The position numbers were made by a program, and so were the translations under genes. From assembly GCA_905211345.1 (NCBI GenBank), contig CAJMAO010000079.1:1-6862 (forward strand): a DNA stretch of 6,862 nucleotides, read 5' to 3'. The first letter of the stretch is position 1; every line of letters begins with the position of its first letter. The DNA comes from an uncultured Prevotella sp. (GTDB taxonomy: Bacteria > Bacteroidota > Bacteroidia > Bacteroidales > Bacteroidaceae). Shown here one piece after another: positions 1 to 5,562 of the stretch. The notes under the pieces were generated by a model. The model saw only the letters and a program-made list of their open reading frames with translations, had not been told where the DNA came from and ran no database searches.

Positions 1-515
1 AGACAGTATTGTCGGTGGCGGCCGGCGTAAGCGGCGACAGTCTGAAAGCGTTTCTCGCCCGTGAGGACGGTGGCTTGCCGCAGATATTCATCGCCATACC
101 CAACGTTGCCATAGCCATAGGTTGTTCGATGACTTACATCCTGCCAGTCAACGTTCCCGATGCCGGGGCTGTTGAGCGTATGAAAGACATGTTTGCCGCC
201 GTTGGCGACACTCTTGTCGTAGAGGAACGCCAGCTTGACGCCGTTGTCAAGGCTTCGTGCGGCATAGCTTACGCTATGCGTTACGTCAGGGCTTCAATGG
301 AAGGTTGCGTAGAGCTTGGCTTCAAGGCCGCCGCCGCGCGACGCCTTGTGTTGCAGACTATGAAGGGCGCGGTGGCCCTGCTTCAGGCCAACGGCAACCA
401 TCCCGAGGCGGAAATCGACAATGTGACCACGCCCGGAGGCTTCACCATTCGTGGACTGAACGCAATGGAAGACGCCGGTTTCAGCAGCGCGGTGATACGC
501 GGATTGAAGGGATGA
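1..515 (+). CDS. proC: Pyrroline-5-carboxylate reductase, C-terminal part (5' end outside window)
   Basis: ProC catalyses the last step of proline synthesis, NAD(P)H-dependent reduction of 1-pyrroline-5-carboxylate to proline, in the cytoplasm. The frame is open from base 3 and gives 170 residues ending in TGA at 513-515. The family is usually about 260-270 residues, so roughly 90-100 N-terminal residues, including the Rossmann glycine-rich loop, lie upstream. Visible landmarks in order are the end of the Rossmann domain (SVAAGVSG), IPNVAIAIG at the place of the usual MPNTP-type segment, then the helical dimerisation domain with ASCGIAYAMRY in place of the common SGSGPAY, LQTMKGAVALL, and the C-terminal signature VTTPGGFTIRGLNAMEDAGF. 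The SCGIAY and IPN variants match what I remember of Bacteroidales ProC proteins. The TTG at base 9 is an internal codon, not a start. A repeat array follows 62 bp after the stop. Confidence 0.93.
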   Translation, partial: TVLSVAAGVSGDSLKAFLAREDGGLPQIFIAIPNVAIAIGCSMTYILPVNVPDAGAVERMKDMFAAVGDTLVVEERQLDAVVKASCGIAYAMRYVRASMEGCVELGFKAAAARRLVLQTMKGAVALLQANGNHPEAEIDNVTTPGGFTIRGLNAMEDAGFSSAVIRGLKG

Positions 516-530
516 CGGCATTGCCGTTTT
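515..530 (+). terminator. Short hairpin with T run at the proC stop
   Basis: ACGGC (515-519), ATT, GCCGT (523-527) can form a 5-bp stem with a 3-nt loop, running into TTTT at 527-530. It overlaps the last base of the proC stop codon. The stem is short, so it would be a weak terminator at best. The stronger hairpins at 574-658 are the more likely proC transcript end. Confidence 0.25.
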
Positions 531-573
531 GCCCAAACATAACACTCTGATTGTCAGACGGTTGCCGGACGCT

Positions 574-658
574 TTGCAAAAGGCCGTCTTTTAGTCTCTA
601 AAAGGCCGTCAATCGGCTTGCAAAAGACGGCCTTTTGCAAGCCGATTGACGGCCTTTT
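574..658 (+). terminator. Two mutually exclusive long hairpins downstream of proC
   Basis: Hairpin A pairs 574-592 with 622-640, a perfect 19-bp stem around a 29-nt loop. Hairpin B pairs 600-625 with 633-658, a perfect 26-bp stem around a 7-nt loop (GACGGCC), ending in CCTTTTGTTTT. They share bases 622-625 and 633-640, so a transcript can hold only one fully at a time. Hairpin B with its T-rich tail fits a rho-independent terminator for proC; the A runs on the left side would also serve the other strand. Pairing is read directly from the sequence; terminator activity is inferred. Confidence 0.6.
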
Positions 659-665
659 GTTTTAT
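578..665. repeat. 22-bp-period palindromic repeat array 1 (four units)
   Basis: Four 15-bp cores start at 578, 600, 622 and 644, each followed by a 7-bp spacer, so the period is exactly 22 bp. The cores are AAAAGGCCGTCTTTT (forward), AAAAGGCCGTCAATC, AAAAGACGGCCTTTT (exact reverse complement of the first) and GATTGACGGCCTTTT (exact reverse complement of the second). Spacers are AGTCTCT, GGCTTGC, GCAAGCC and GTTTTAT; the two middle ones are also exact reverse complements. The layout is therefore F, F', R, R', allowing two overlapping hairpins. The same unit, with the same period, recurs after the acyl-CoA synthetase gene and after argF'. The function is unknown; termination, protein binding or a REP-like mobile palindrome are all possible. 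Confidence 0.9.
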
Positions 666-763
666 GTCGGAATAAGGGCGACTGTGGCGAGTGTGGCATG
701 CCGTCGTTTGCGTGTGTTGAAATCGTTTGTAAAACGAAGGCTGCTTGTGGTATAATAGCAGTA

Positions 764-791
764 TTGGAGAAAAATAACTTTTTTCTTCCAA
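764..791. repeat. Imperfect inverted repeat upstream of the XRE-cupin promoter
   Basis: TTGGAGAAAAA (764-774) pairs with TTTTTC-T-TCCAA (780-791) over 11 bp with one bulged T (786) and a 5-nt loop TAACT. It ends 3 bp before the proposed -33 element. An inverted repeat touching the promoter of a DNA-binding regulator is a reasonable candidate for an autoregulatory operator. A leftover terminator-type hairpin is the alternative. Confidence 0.4.
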
Positions 792-794
792 AAG

Positions 795-826
795 TTTCGT
801 TTTATAATATTTTATTTGTACTTTTG
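795..826 (+). promoter_or_regulatory. Bacteroidota-type promoter for the XRE-cupin gene
   Basis: TACTTTTG at 819-826 is a full match to the Bacteroidota primary-sigma -7 element TAnnTTTG. TTTC at 795-798, 20 bp upstream, is one mismatch from the -33 element TTTG. The start of transcription would fall near 830-835, leaving a leader of about 20 nt before the ATG at 855. No Shine-Dalgarno sequence precedes the start; the leader is A/T-rich, as is normal for this phylum. Confidence 0.6.
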
Positions 827-854
827 TCGAAATTATAACTAAAACGGTTTCTAA

Positions 855-1409
855 ATGGAAGATGCGATAAAACAAATAGGAGAGCGGCTGAAGGGGTTGC
901 GCGAGGTGCTCGACATCCCGGCGCAAGACGTGGCCGACCTGTGCGGCATCTCGCTTGAGGCATATCTCAAGGCCGAGGACGGCGAGAGCGAACTCTCTAT
1001 AAGCAGTATGCAGAAGATATCAAGAAAGTACGGCATTGGCTTTGACGTGCTGATGTTCGGCGTTGAGCCTCACATGAACGCCTATTACCTTACCCGCAAG
1101 GGGCAGGGCGTGAGTGTTGAGCGGCGCAAGGCGTACAAGTACCAGAGCCTTGCGAGCGGCTTCCGCGGCCGTAAGGCCGAGCCTTTCATGGTGCTTGTGG
1201 AGCCTAAGCCCGAGGGTGCGCCGCTTGAAAAGAACTCGCATGACGGCCAGGAGTTCAACATCGTGATAGAAGGCCGCCTTGAAATCACCGTAGGCAAGAA
1301 GGTGCTTGTGCTGGGCGAGGGCGACAGTATCTATTTCGACGCTTCGCAACCCCACTGTATGCGCGCCCTTGACGGTAAGGCCGTGAGGTTCTTGGCGGTG
1401 ATAATTTGA
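855..1409 (+). CDS. XRE-family HTH regulator with C-terminal cupin domain
   Basis: A 184-residue cytoplasmic transcription factor with two domains. Residues about 8-69 form an XRE/Cro-type helix-turn-helix (IGERLKGLREVLDI, then VADLCGISLEAYLKAEDGE). Residues about 108-183 form a small cupin_2 beta-barrel, the likely sensor. Cupin motif 1 is NSHDGQEF with H129 and E133, followed by IEGRLEI; motif 2 is FDASQPHCM with H167. The first histidine of the usual HxH pair is Asn127 here, so metal binding may be altered or absent. Proteins of this type often control a neighbouring metabolic operon and sense a small molecule. The next gene, 125 bp downstream on the same strand, is an acyl-CoA ligase, and the pair looks like a regulator and its target; that is inference from position. 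The start ATG is well placed behind a consensus promoter. The inducer cannot be named. Confidence 0.9.
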   Translation: MEDAIKQIGERLKGLREVLDIPAQDVADLCGISLEAYLKAEDGESELSISSMQKISRKYGIGFDVLMFGVEPHMNAYYLTRKGQGVSVERRKAYKYQSLASGFRGRKAEPFMVLVEPKPEGAPLEKNSHDGQEFNIVIEGRLEITVGKKVLVLGEGDSIYFDASQPHCMRALDGKAVRFLAVII

Positions 1410-1413
1410 GTTC

Positions 1414-1509
1414 AAGGAGTAAGGAGAGAAGAAGTAAAGGAGTAAGTAAATCGCTCCATTTGTATGGCATTTCTACTTACTCCTTTACCTCCTTACTCCT
1501 CTACTCCTT
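1414..1509. repeat. Inverted array of 7-9-bp purine-rich repeats (xre-ligase gap)
   Basis: The left arm (1414-1449) is built of short units: GGAGTAA, GGAGAGAA, GAAGTAAA, GGAGTAA. The right arm (1474-1509) is the pyrimidine mirror: TTACTCC, TTTACCTCC, TTACTCC, TCTACTCC. Bases 1434-1448 pair perfectly with 1474-1488 (15 bp), and the outer parts pair with bulges and mismatches. The 25-nt loop is 1449-1473. The hairpin fills nearly the whole 124-bp gap and starts 5 bp after the regulator stop. It lacks a clean T tail, so it may be an attenuator, a stability element or a repeat insertion, not a standard terminator. A related but different 9-bp version lies before argF'. Confidence 0.8.
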
Positions 1510-1533
1510 AAAAAATAAATAGGCATTAGTATT

Positions 1534-3198
1534 ATGATAGAAAGATTTTTGACACAGACAAATTTCACGTCGGTTGAGGATTTTAGGGCAAACCTGCACT
1601 TCATGGTGCCCGACAACTTTAACTTCGCTTACGACGTGATGGACGTATGGGCGGAGGAAAAGCCCGACAAACTGGCCCTTCTGTGGACGGACGACGATGA
1701 TGACTGCGTGCGCTTCACTTTCAAGGACATCAAGGAGCAGAGCGATCGCGCCGCTTCTTATTTCCAGACTTTGGGCATAGGCCGTGGAGACGTGGTCATG
1801 CTGATACTCAAACGCAGGTATGAGTTCTGGCTTTCGGTGCTCGCCCTGCATAAGATAGGAGCCGTGGCTGTGCCCGCCACCCACATGCTTACCACGCACG
1901 ACATAGTGTACCGCAACACGTGCGCCGACGTTAAGGCGATAATTTGCGTAGGCGATGAATACGTGTTGAAGCAGGTTGCCGACTCCAAGAAGGACAGCCC
2001 TACGCTTAAGACGCTTGTCAGCATAGGCCCTGACGTGCCTGAAGGTTTCCACGACTGGCAGAAGGAGTGGGCCGCCGCTCCGCCGTTTACGCGCCCTGAG
2101 CATGTTAACGACAACGGCGACACGATGCTTCTGTACTTCACCAGCGGCACCAGCGGCGAGCCGAAGATGGTTGCCCATGACTTCACTTACCCGCTAGGAC
2201 ACATCACTACGGGTTCTTTCTGGCACAACCTGAGCGAAGACAGCATCCACCTGACCGTGGCCGACACCGGCTGGGCTAAGGCCGCGTGGGGCAAACTGTA
2301 CGGGCAGTGGTTCGCAGGGGCCGCAGTTTTCGTGTTCGAGCACCAGAAGTTTACGGCCGACAAGATAATGCGTAAGATAGAGCAATACCGCATAACGTCG
2401 CTTTGCGCGCCGCCTACGGTCTATCGTTTTATGATACACGAAGACTTCTCCAAGTACGACTTGTCTTCGCTCCGCTACTGCTGCACTGCCGGAGAGGCGC
2501 TCAACCCGGCCGTTTACGACAGGTTTTACGAGCTTACGGGCATACGCCTGATGGAGGGTTTCGGCCAGACCGAGACGACCATGACGCTAGGCACGATGCC
2601 TTGGATGACGCCCAAGCCCGGCAGCATGGGCATGCCCAACCCGCAGTATGACATCGACCTTGTGCGCCCCGACGGTTCTTCCTGCGAGGACGGAGAGAAA
2701 GGCGAGATAGTGATACATACCGAAAAGGGCAAGCCGCTCGGCCTGTTCAAGGGCTACTATCGTGACGAGGAGAAGACCCGCAACGTATGGCACGACGGCG
2801 TTTACCACACCGGCGACCTTGCGTGGCGCGACGAGGACGGCTACTATTGGTTTGAAGGCCGCATAGACGACGTGATAAAGAGCAGCGGCTATCGTATAGG
2901 GCCGTTCGAGGTTGAGAGCGCGCTGATGACCCATCCGGCCGTTGTCGAGTGTGCCATAACGGGCGTGCCCGACGATATTCGCGGCATGGTGGTCAAGGCC
3001 ACGGTGGTGCTTGGCAAGGAGTGGAAGGACAAGGCGGGCGACGACTTGGTAAAAGAGCTCCAGAACCATGTGAAGCATGAGACCGCGCCTTACAAGTATC
3101 CGCGCATAATAGAGTTCGTAGACGAGCTCCCGAAAACCATCAGCGGTAAGATACGCCGTGTGGAGATACGCGACAAGGACAGCCGGAAAAGACAGTGA
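1534..3198 (+). CDS. AMP-forming acyl-CoA synthetase, medium-chain (MACS/ACSM-like)
   Basis: A 554-residue member of the ANL adenylating superfamily, expected to activate a carboxylic acid with ATP to an acyl-adenylate and then form the CoA thioester in the cytoplasm. Core motifs are intact: P-loop YFTSGTSGEPK (201-211), TAGEALNP (318-325), MEGFGQTET (340-348), YHTGDL (424-429) with the ribose-binding Asp428, the hinge GRIDDVIKSSGYRIGPFEVE (442-461), and the C-terminal PKTISGKIRR (533-542) with catalytic Lys539. The stretch TAPYKYPR before the last motif and the SGYRIGP hinge resemble medium-chain acyl-CoA synthetases (ACSM family) more than acetyl-CoA synthetase, which is also about 100 residues longer. 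The acyl substrate cannot be read from the sequence. There is an odd run of five Asp at residues 53-57. The ATG has an A/T-rich leader. It is probably controlled by the upstream XRE-cupin regulator and ends 43 bp before a repeat array. Confidence 0.9.
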   Translation: MIERFLTQTNFTSVEDFRANLHFMVPDNFNFAYDVMDVWAEEKPDKLALLWTDDDDDCVRFTFKDIKEQSDRAASYFQTLGIGRGDVVMLILKRRYEFWLSVLALHKIGAVAVPATHMLTTHDIVYRNTCADVKAIICVGDEYVLKQVADSKKDSPTLKTLVSIGPDVPEGFHDWQKEWAAAPPFTRPEHVNDNGDTMLLYFTSGTSGEPKMVAHDFTYPLGHITTGSFWHNLSEDSIHLTVADTGWAKAAWGKLYGQWFAGAAVFVFEHQKFTADKIMRKIEQYRITSLCAPPTVYRFMIHEDFSKYDLSSLRYCCTAGEALNPAVYDRFYELTGIRLMEGFGQTETTMTLGTMPWMTPKPGSMGMPNPQYDIDLVRPDGSSCEDGEKGEIVIHTEKGKPLGLFKGYYRDEEKTRNVWHDGVYHTGDLAWRDEDGYYWFEGRIDDVIKSSGYRIGPFEVESALMTHPAVVECAITGVPDDIRGMVVKATVVLGKEWKDKAGDDLVKELQNHVKHETAPYKYPRIIEFVDELPKTISGKIRRVEIRDKDSRKRQ

Positions 3199-3240
3199 AT
3201 AATGAAGCGTGGGAAAGTTGATTGTCACAGGCTGTTTTGC

Positions 3241-3277
3241 AAAAGGCCGTCTTTTATCTCCTAAAAGACGGCCTTTT
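3241..3277 (+). terminator. 16-bp perfect hairpin after the acyl-CoA synthetase gene
   Basis: Bases 3241-3256 pair perfectly with 3262-3277 around a 5-nt loop (TCTCC). The right arm ends in CCTTTT. This is a plausible intrinsic terminator for the ligase transcript, made from the first two units of repeat array 2. The T run is only four long, so efficiency is uncertain. Confidence 0.6.
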
Positions 3278-3328
3278 ACGGGATGAAAGACCGTCTTTCG
3301 CAGGCCAAAAGGCCACCTTTTGCAAGGC
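3241..3328. repeat. 22-bp-period palindromic repeat array 2 (four units)
   Basis: Cores start at 3241, 3263, 3285 and 3307: AAAAGGCCGTCTTTT (forward consensus), AAAAGACGGCCTTTT (reverse consensus), GAAAGACCGTCTTTC (12 of 15 to forward, itself nearly self-complementary) and AAAAGGCCACCTTTT (13 of 15 to forward). Spacers are ATCTCCT, ACGGGAT, GCAGGCC and GCAAGGC. The last two units have drifted but keep the exact 22-bp register. The array begins 43 bp after the acyl-CoA synthetase stop. Confidence 0.88.
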
Positions 3329-3417
3329 TGGTGGCAATGTGTTGATAATCAATGGGATACGGAAAGGACTTTAGCCGTTGCCGCAATGCTCACAAAACGC
3401 CGCCTGACGGCAGGGAT

Positions 3418-3448
3418 TTTGGCTTTTGGCTTCTCCGACGTATCTTCC
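3418..3448 (+). promoter_or_regulatory. Possible promoter for proBA
   Basis: TTTG at 3418-3421 is followed 19 bp later by TATCTTCC (3441-3448), which matches TAnnTTTG at four of six defined positions. Spacing suits the Bacteroidota -33/-7 pair, and transcription would start about 20 nt before the proB ATG. A terminator-like array lies upstream, so a promoter is expected in this gap, but this match is weak. Confidence 0.35.
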
Positions 3449-3473
3449 TTATTTAACCATAAAATAAACAAAC

Positions 3474-4265
3474 ATGCCGAAAAGAATAGTGGTTAAGGTT
3501 GGCAGTAACGTGCTCACGCGCGACGACGGCAAGCTCGACATTACGCGCGTGTCGTCGCTTGTCGACCAGCTTGCGTGGCTTCGCGGCCATGGCCATGAGG
3601 TGATATTGGTGTCGAGCGGAGCCGTGGCGTCGGGTCGTGGAGAACTTGGTTACGACCCGGGTCTTGACAGCGTGGAGCAACGCCAGCTGTATTCGGCCGT
3701 GGGACAGGTGAAGCTCGTCAACACGTATTACACCCTTTTCCGTGAGTACGGCATAAAAATAGGCCAGGTTCTAACCGTGAAGGAAAACTTCACTTCGCCC
3801 CGCGAATATTCCAACCTGCGCGCCTGCATGGAGGTGATGATAGAAAACGGCGTGATGCCGGTGGTCAACGAGAACGACACTGTCAGCGTAACCGAGCTGA
3901 TGTTTACCGACAACGACGAGCTGTCGGGCCTTATGGCGCAGATGATGCGGGCGGATACGCTCATACTGTTAAGCAACGTCGACGGCCTTTATGACGGCCG
4001 GCCAGGCGATTCTTCGGCCCGGCTTATAGCCAAGGTGGCGCCCGGCGACGATGTAGGCCGTTACGTCACGAGCGGCAAGAGCTCTTTCGGGCGCGGCGGG
4101 ATGTCGGCCAAGTGCGGCATTGCCATGAGCACGGCCGCAGGCGGGATACGTGTGATAATAGCCGACGGGCGGCGGGACGGCATACTGCCCGGCCTCATGT
4201 TGCGCCCCGGGAGCACGCCCCATACCGAGTTTGTGCCTGCGGCGCGTACCGCCGGAGGCGAATGA
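3474..4265 (+). CDS. proB: Glutamate 5-kinase, catalytic domain only (no PUA domain)
   Basis: ProB phosphorylates glutamate to gamma-glutamyl phosphate with ATP, the first step of proline synthesis. The 263 residues cover one amino-acid-kinase domain: VVKVGSNVL (6-14, with Lys8, Gly10 and Ser11), VSSGAVASGRGELG (46-59), VVNENDTVS (130-138), FTDNDELSGLMA (144-155), SNVDGLYDG (167-175) and GRGGMSAK (206-213, Lys213 at the position of the conserved nucleotide-binding lysine). Many ProB proteins, such as that of E. coli (367 residues), carry a C-terminal PUA domain. Here the chain stops soon after the kinase domain, and proA begins 30 bp later, leaving no room for it. The end looks natural, not frameshifted. 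ATG at 3474 follows an A-rich leader and places VVKVGSN at the normal position. ProB passes an unstable product to ProA, encoded next door, and is normally inhibited by proline. Confidence 0.94.
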   Translation: MPKRIVVKVGSNVLTRDDGKLDITRVSSLVDQLAWLRGHGHEVILVSSGAVASGRGELGYDPGLDSVEQRQLYSAVGQVKLVNTYYTLFREYGIKIGQVLTVKENFTSPREYSNLRACMEVMIENGVMPVVNENDTVSVTELMFTDNDELSGLMAQMMRADTLILLSNVDGLYDGRPGDSSARLIAKVAPGDDVGRYVTSGKSSFGRGGMSAKCGIAMSTAAGGIRVIIADGRRDGILPGLMLRPGSTPHTEFVPAARTAGGE

Positions 4266-4295
4266 CTACAGTAAAAATGACATACCGTAATAATT

Positions 4296-5552
4296 ATGAC
4301 AATGCAGTATGAAGAAATATTCATCCGTGTGAAAGAGGCCGCCGGGCGGCTTGCGCTCGTCACTGACGAGGCAAGGAGCAAGGTGCTTTGCCGTATGGCC
4401 GATGCCGTGATGGAGCATAAGGCAGGATTGCTGGCCGCCAATGCCGACGACCTGAGCCGCATGGAGCGCTCTAATCCGCTGTATGACCGCTTGCAGCTAA
4501 CCGAGGCCCGTCTTGCGGCAATAGCCCAAGACATGCGCCATGTGGCAGGGCTGCCGTCGCCGCTCGGCCGTGTAAGCAACACTAGGACGCTGCCTAACGG
4601 ATTGCGCTTGCGGCGCGTCAGCGTGCCGTTCGGCGTTGTCGGCGTAATCTACGAAGCCCGGCCGAATGTCAGTTTTGACGTGTTTTCACTTTGTTTCAAG
4701 TCAGGCAACGCCTGCATCCTTAAAGGAGGACGCGACGCCGAACGGTCAAACCGTGCCATAATGGACCTTATCCACGACGTGCTTGAGCGCGAGGGCGTGT
4801 GCGGAGGTTCGGTGGCCGAGATGCTGCCGGCCACGCACGAGGCCACGGCTGAACTGCTCTCGGCCGTGGGGTATGTTGACCTGTGCATCCCTAGGGGCGG
4901 AAAAAAGCTGATAGAGTTTGTCCGCGATACGGCCAGAGTGCCCGTGATAGAGACCGGGGCGGGCGTGGTGAACACGTATTTCGACGAGTATGGCGACACG
5001 GCTATGGGAAGCCGCATTGTCAACAACGCCAAGACGCGGCGCGTAAGCGTGTGCAACGCGTTGGACTGCCTCATCATCCACCGTTCGAGACTGGCCGACC
5101 TGTATGCCGTTTGCAGCCCGTTGGCGGGGAGCAATGTCGTGGTTTACGCCGACGATGACTCCTACGCGGCCTTGGACGGCCGTTATCCGTCGGCCTTGTT
5201 GCGCCATGCCACGGCCGAAAGTTACGGCACGGAGTTCATGGATTATGCCTTGGCGGTAAAGACAGTGCCGTCAATCGGGGCGGCGCTGGAGCACATCGCC
5301 CGTTACGGTTCGGGCCACAGCGAGTGCATAATAACACAGGACGAGGCCCGGGCGCGCGAATTCCAAGCCGCGGTTGACGCCGCCTGCGTGTATTGGAACG
5401 CGCCTACGAGCTTTACCGACGGTGCCCAGTTCGGCCTCGGAGCCGAGATAGGCATCAGCACACAGAAGTTGGGGCCGCGCGGACCGATGGGCCTAGAAGA
5501 ACTGACAACATACAAATGGCTGATAGAGGGGGAAGGACAAGTGAGGGAATGA
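4296..5552 (+). CDS. proA: Gamma-glutamyl phosphate reductase
   Basis: ProA reduces gamma-glutamyl phosphate with NADPH to glutamate-5-semialdehyde, which cyclises to pyrroline-5-carboxylate, the substrate of ProC. It has 418 residues, the usual length (E. coli about 417), with the aldehyde-dehydrogenase-like fold. Visible landmarks: SVPFGVVGVIYEARPNVSFDV (residues about 109-129), LKGGRDAERSNRAI (142-155), IPRGGKKLIEFV (198-209), IETGAGVVNTYFD, NNAKTRRVSVCNALDCL with the catalytic Cys253, and GAQFGLGAEIGIST followed by GPMGLEELTTYKW near the C terminus. It starts 30 bp after the proB stop and very likely shares its mRNA. ATG at 4296 is chosen; a second ATG two codons later (4302) cannot be excluded. 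A repeat-built hairpin follows 10 bp after the stop. Confidence 0.96.
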   Translation: MTMQYEEIFIRVKEAAGRLALVTDEARSKVLCRMADAVMEHKAGLLAANADDLSRMERSNPLYDRLQLTEARLAAIAQDMRHVAGLPSPLGRVSNTRTLPNGLRLRRVSVPFGVVGVIYEARPNVSFDVFSLCFKSGNACILKGGRDAERSNRAIMDLIHDVLEREGVCGGSVAEMLPATHEATAELLSAVGYVDLCIPRGGKKLIEFVRDTARVPVIETGAGVVNTYFDEYGDTAMGSRIVNNAKTRRVSVCNALDCLIIHRSRLADLYAVCSPLAGSNVVVYADDDSYAALDGRYPSALLRHATAESYGTEFMDYALAVKTVPSIGAALEHIARYGSGHSECIITQDEARAREFQAAVDAACVYWNAPTSFTDGAQFGLGAEIGISTQKLGPRGPMGLEELTTYKWLIEGEGQVRE

Positions 5553-5562
5553 AACTTTTTCA

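Larger units (their letters stand above)
516..854. other. 339-bp intergenic region between proC and the XRE-cupin gene
   Basis: No convincing gene is present on either strand. A minus-strand open frame across the right half (609-926) reads through the repeat array and into the start of the regulator gene, and its product resembles nothing I know. Contents in order: a weak hairpin at the proC stop, the 22-bp-period array (578-665), about 100 bp without recognised features (666-763) apart from a TATAAT-like stretch at 751-756, an imperfect inverted repeat (764-791), and a Bacteroidota-type promoter (795-826). The right half becomes strongly AT-rich towards the start codon, as expected for a promoter region in this phylum. 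Confidence 0.7.

Noticed and set aside
9..515. proC starting at TTG (base 9) as a complete short gene
   Set aside because: The frame is open to the window edge and the protein would lack the whole N-terminal NAD(P)-binding part; this is a gene cut by the window.
578..665. CRISPR-like array
   Set aside because: The cores are only 15 bp, alternate in orientation, and the spacers are 7 bp, far too short; no cas genes are present. The regular period is real but is not CRISPR.
751..756. TATAAT as a sigma-70-type -10 box upstream of the regulator
   Set aside because: Bacteroidota promoters use TAnnTTTG, and a full match lies at 819-826 much closer to the start codon. TATAAT in AT-rich DNA is likely chance.
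609..926. Minus-strand open frame of 105 codons across the proC-regulator gap
   Set aside because: It runs through the repeat array and overlaps the regulator start on the opposite strand, has no recognisable domain, and its composition follows the AT-rich promoter DNA.
1416..1445. GGAG-rich left arm as a Shine-Dalgarno site for the acyl-CoA synthetase
   Set aside because: It lies about 90 bp before the start codon, belongs to a repeat hairpin, and no gene in the window shows a Shine-Dalgarno at the normal distance.
1501..2178. Long minus-strand open frame (225 codons) opposite the acyl-CoA synthetase
   Set aside because: It lies opposite a well-supported gene with intact motifs; the frame stays open because of GC-rich codon structure and shows no family features. 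The same holds for 2587-3228.
3980..3999. GACGGCC repeated inside proB, resembling the 22-bp element core
   Set aside because: The spacing is 13 bp, the flanking AAAA and TTTT are missing, and the bases encode the conserved NVDGLYDG region of the kinase.
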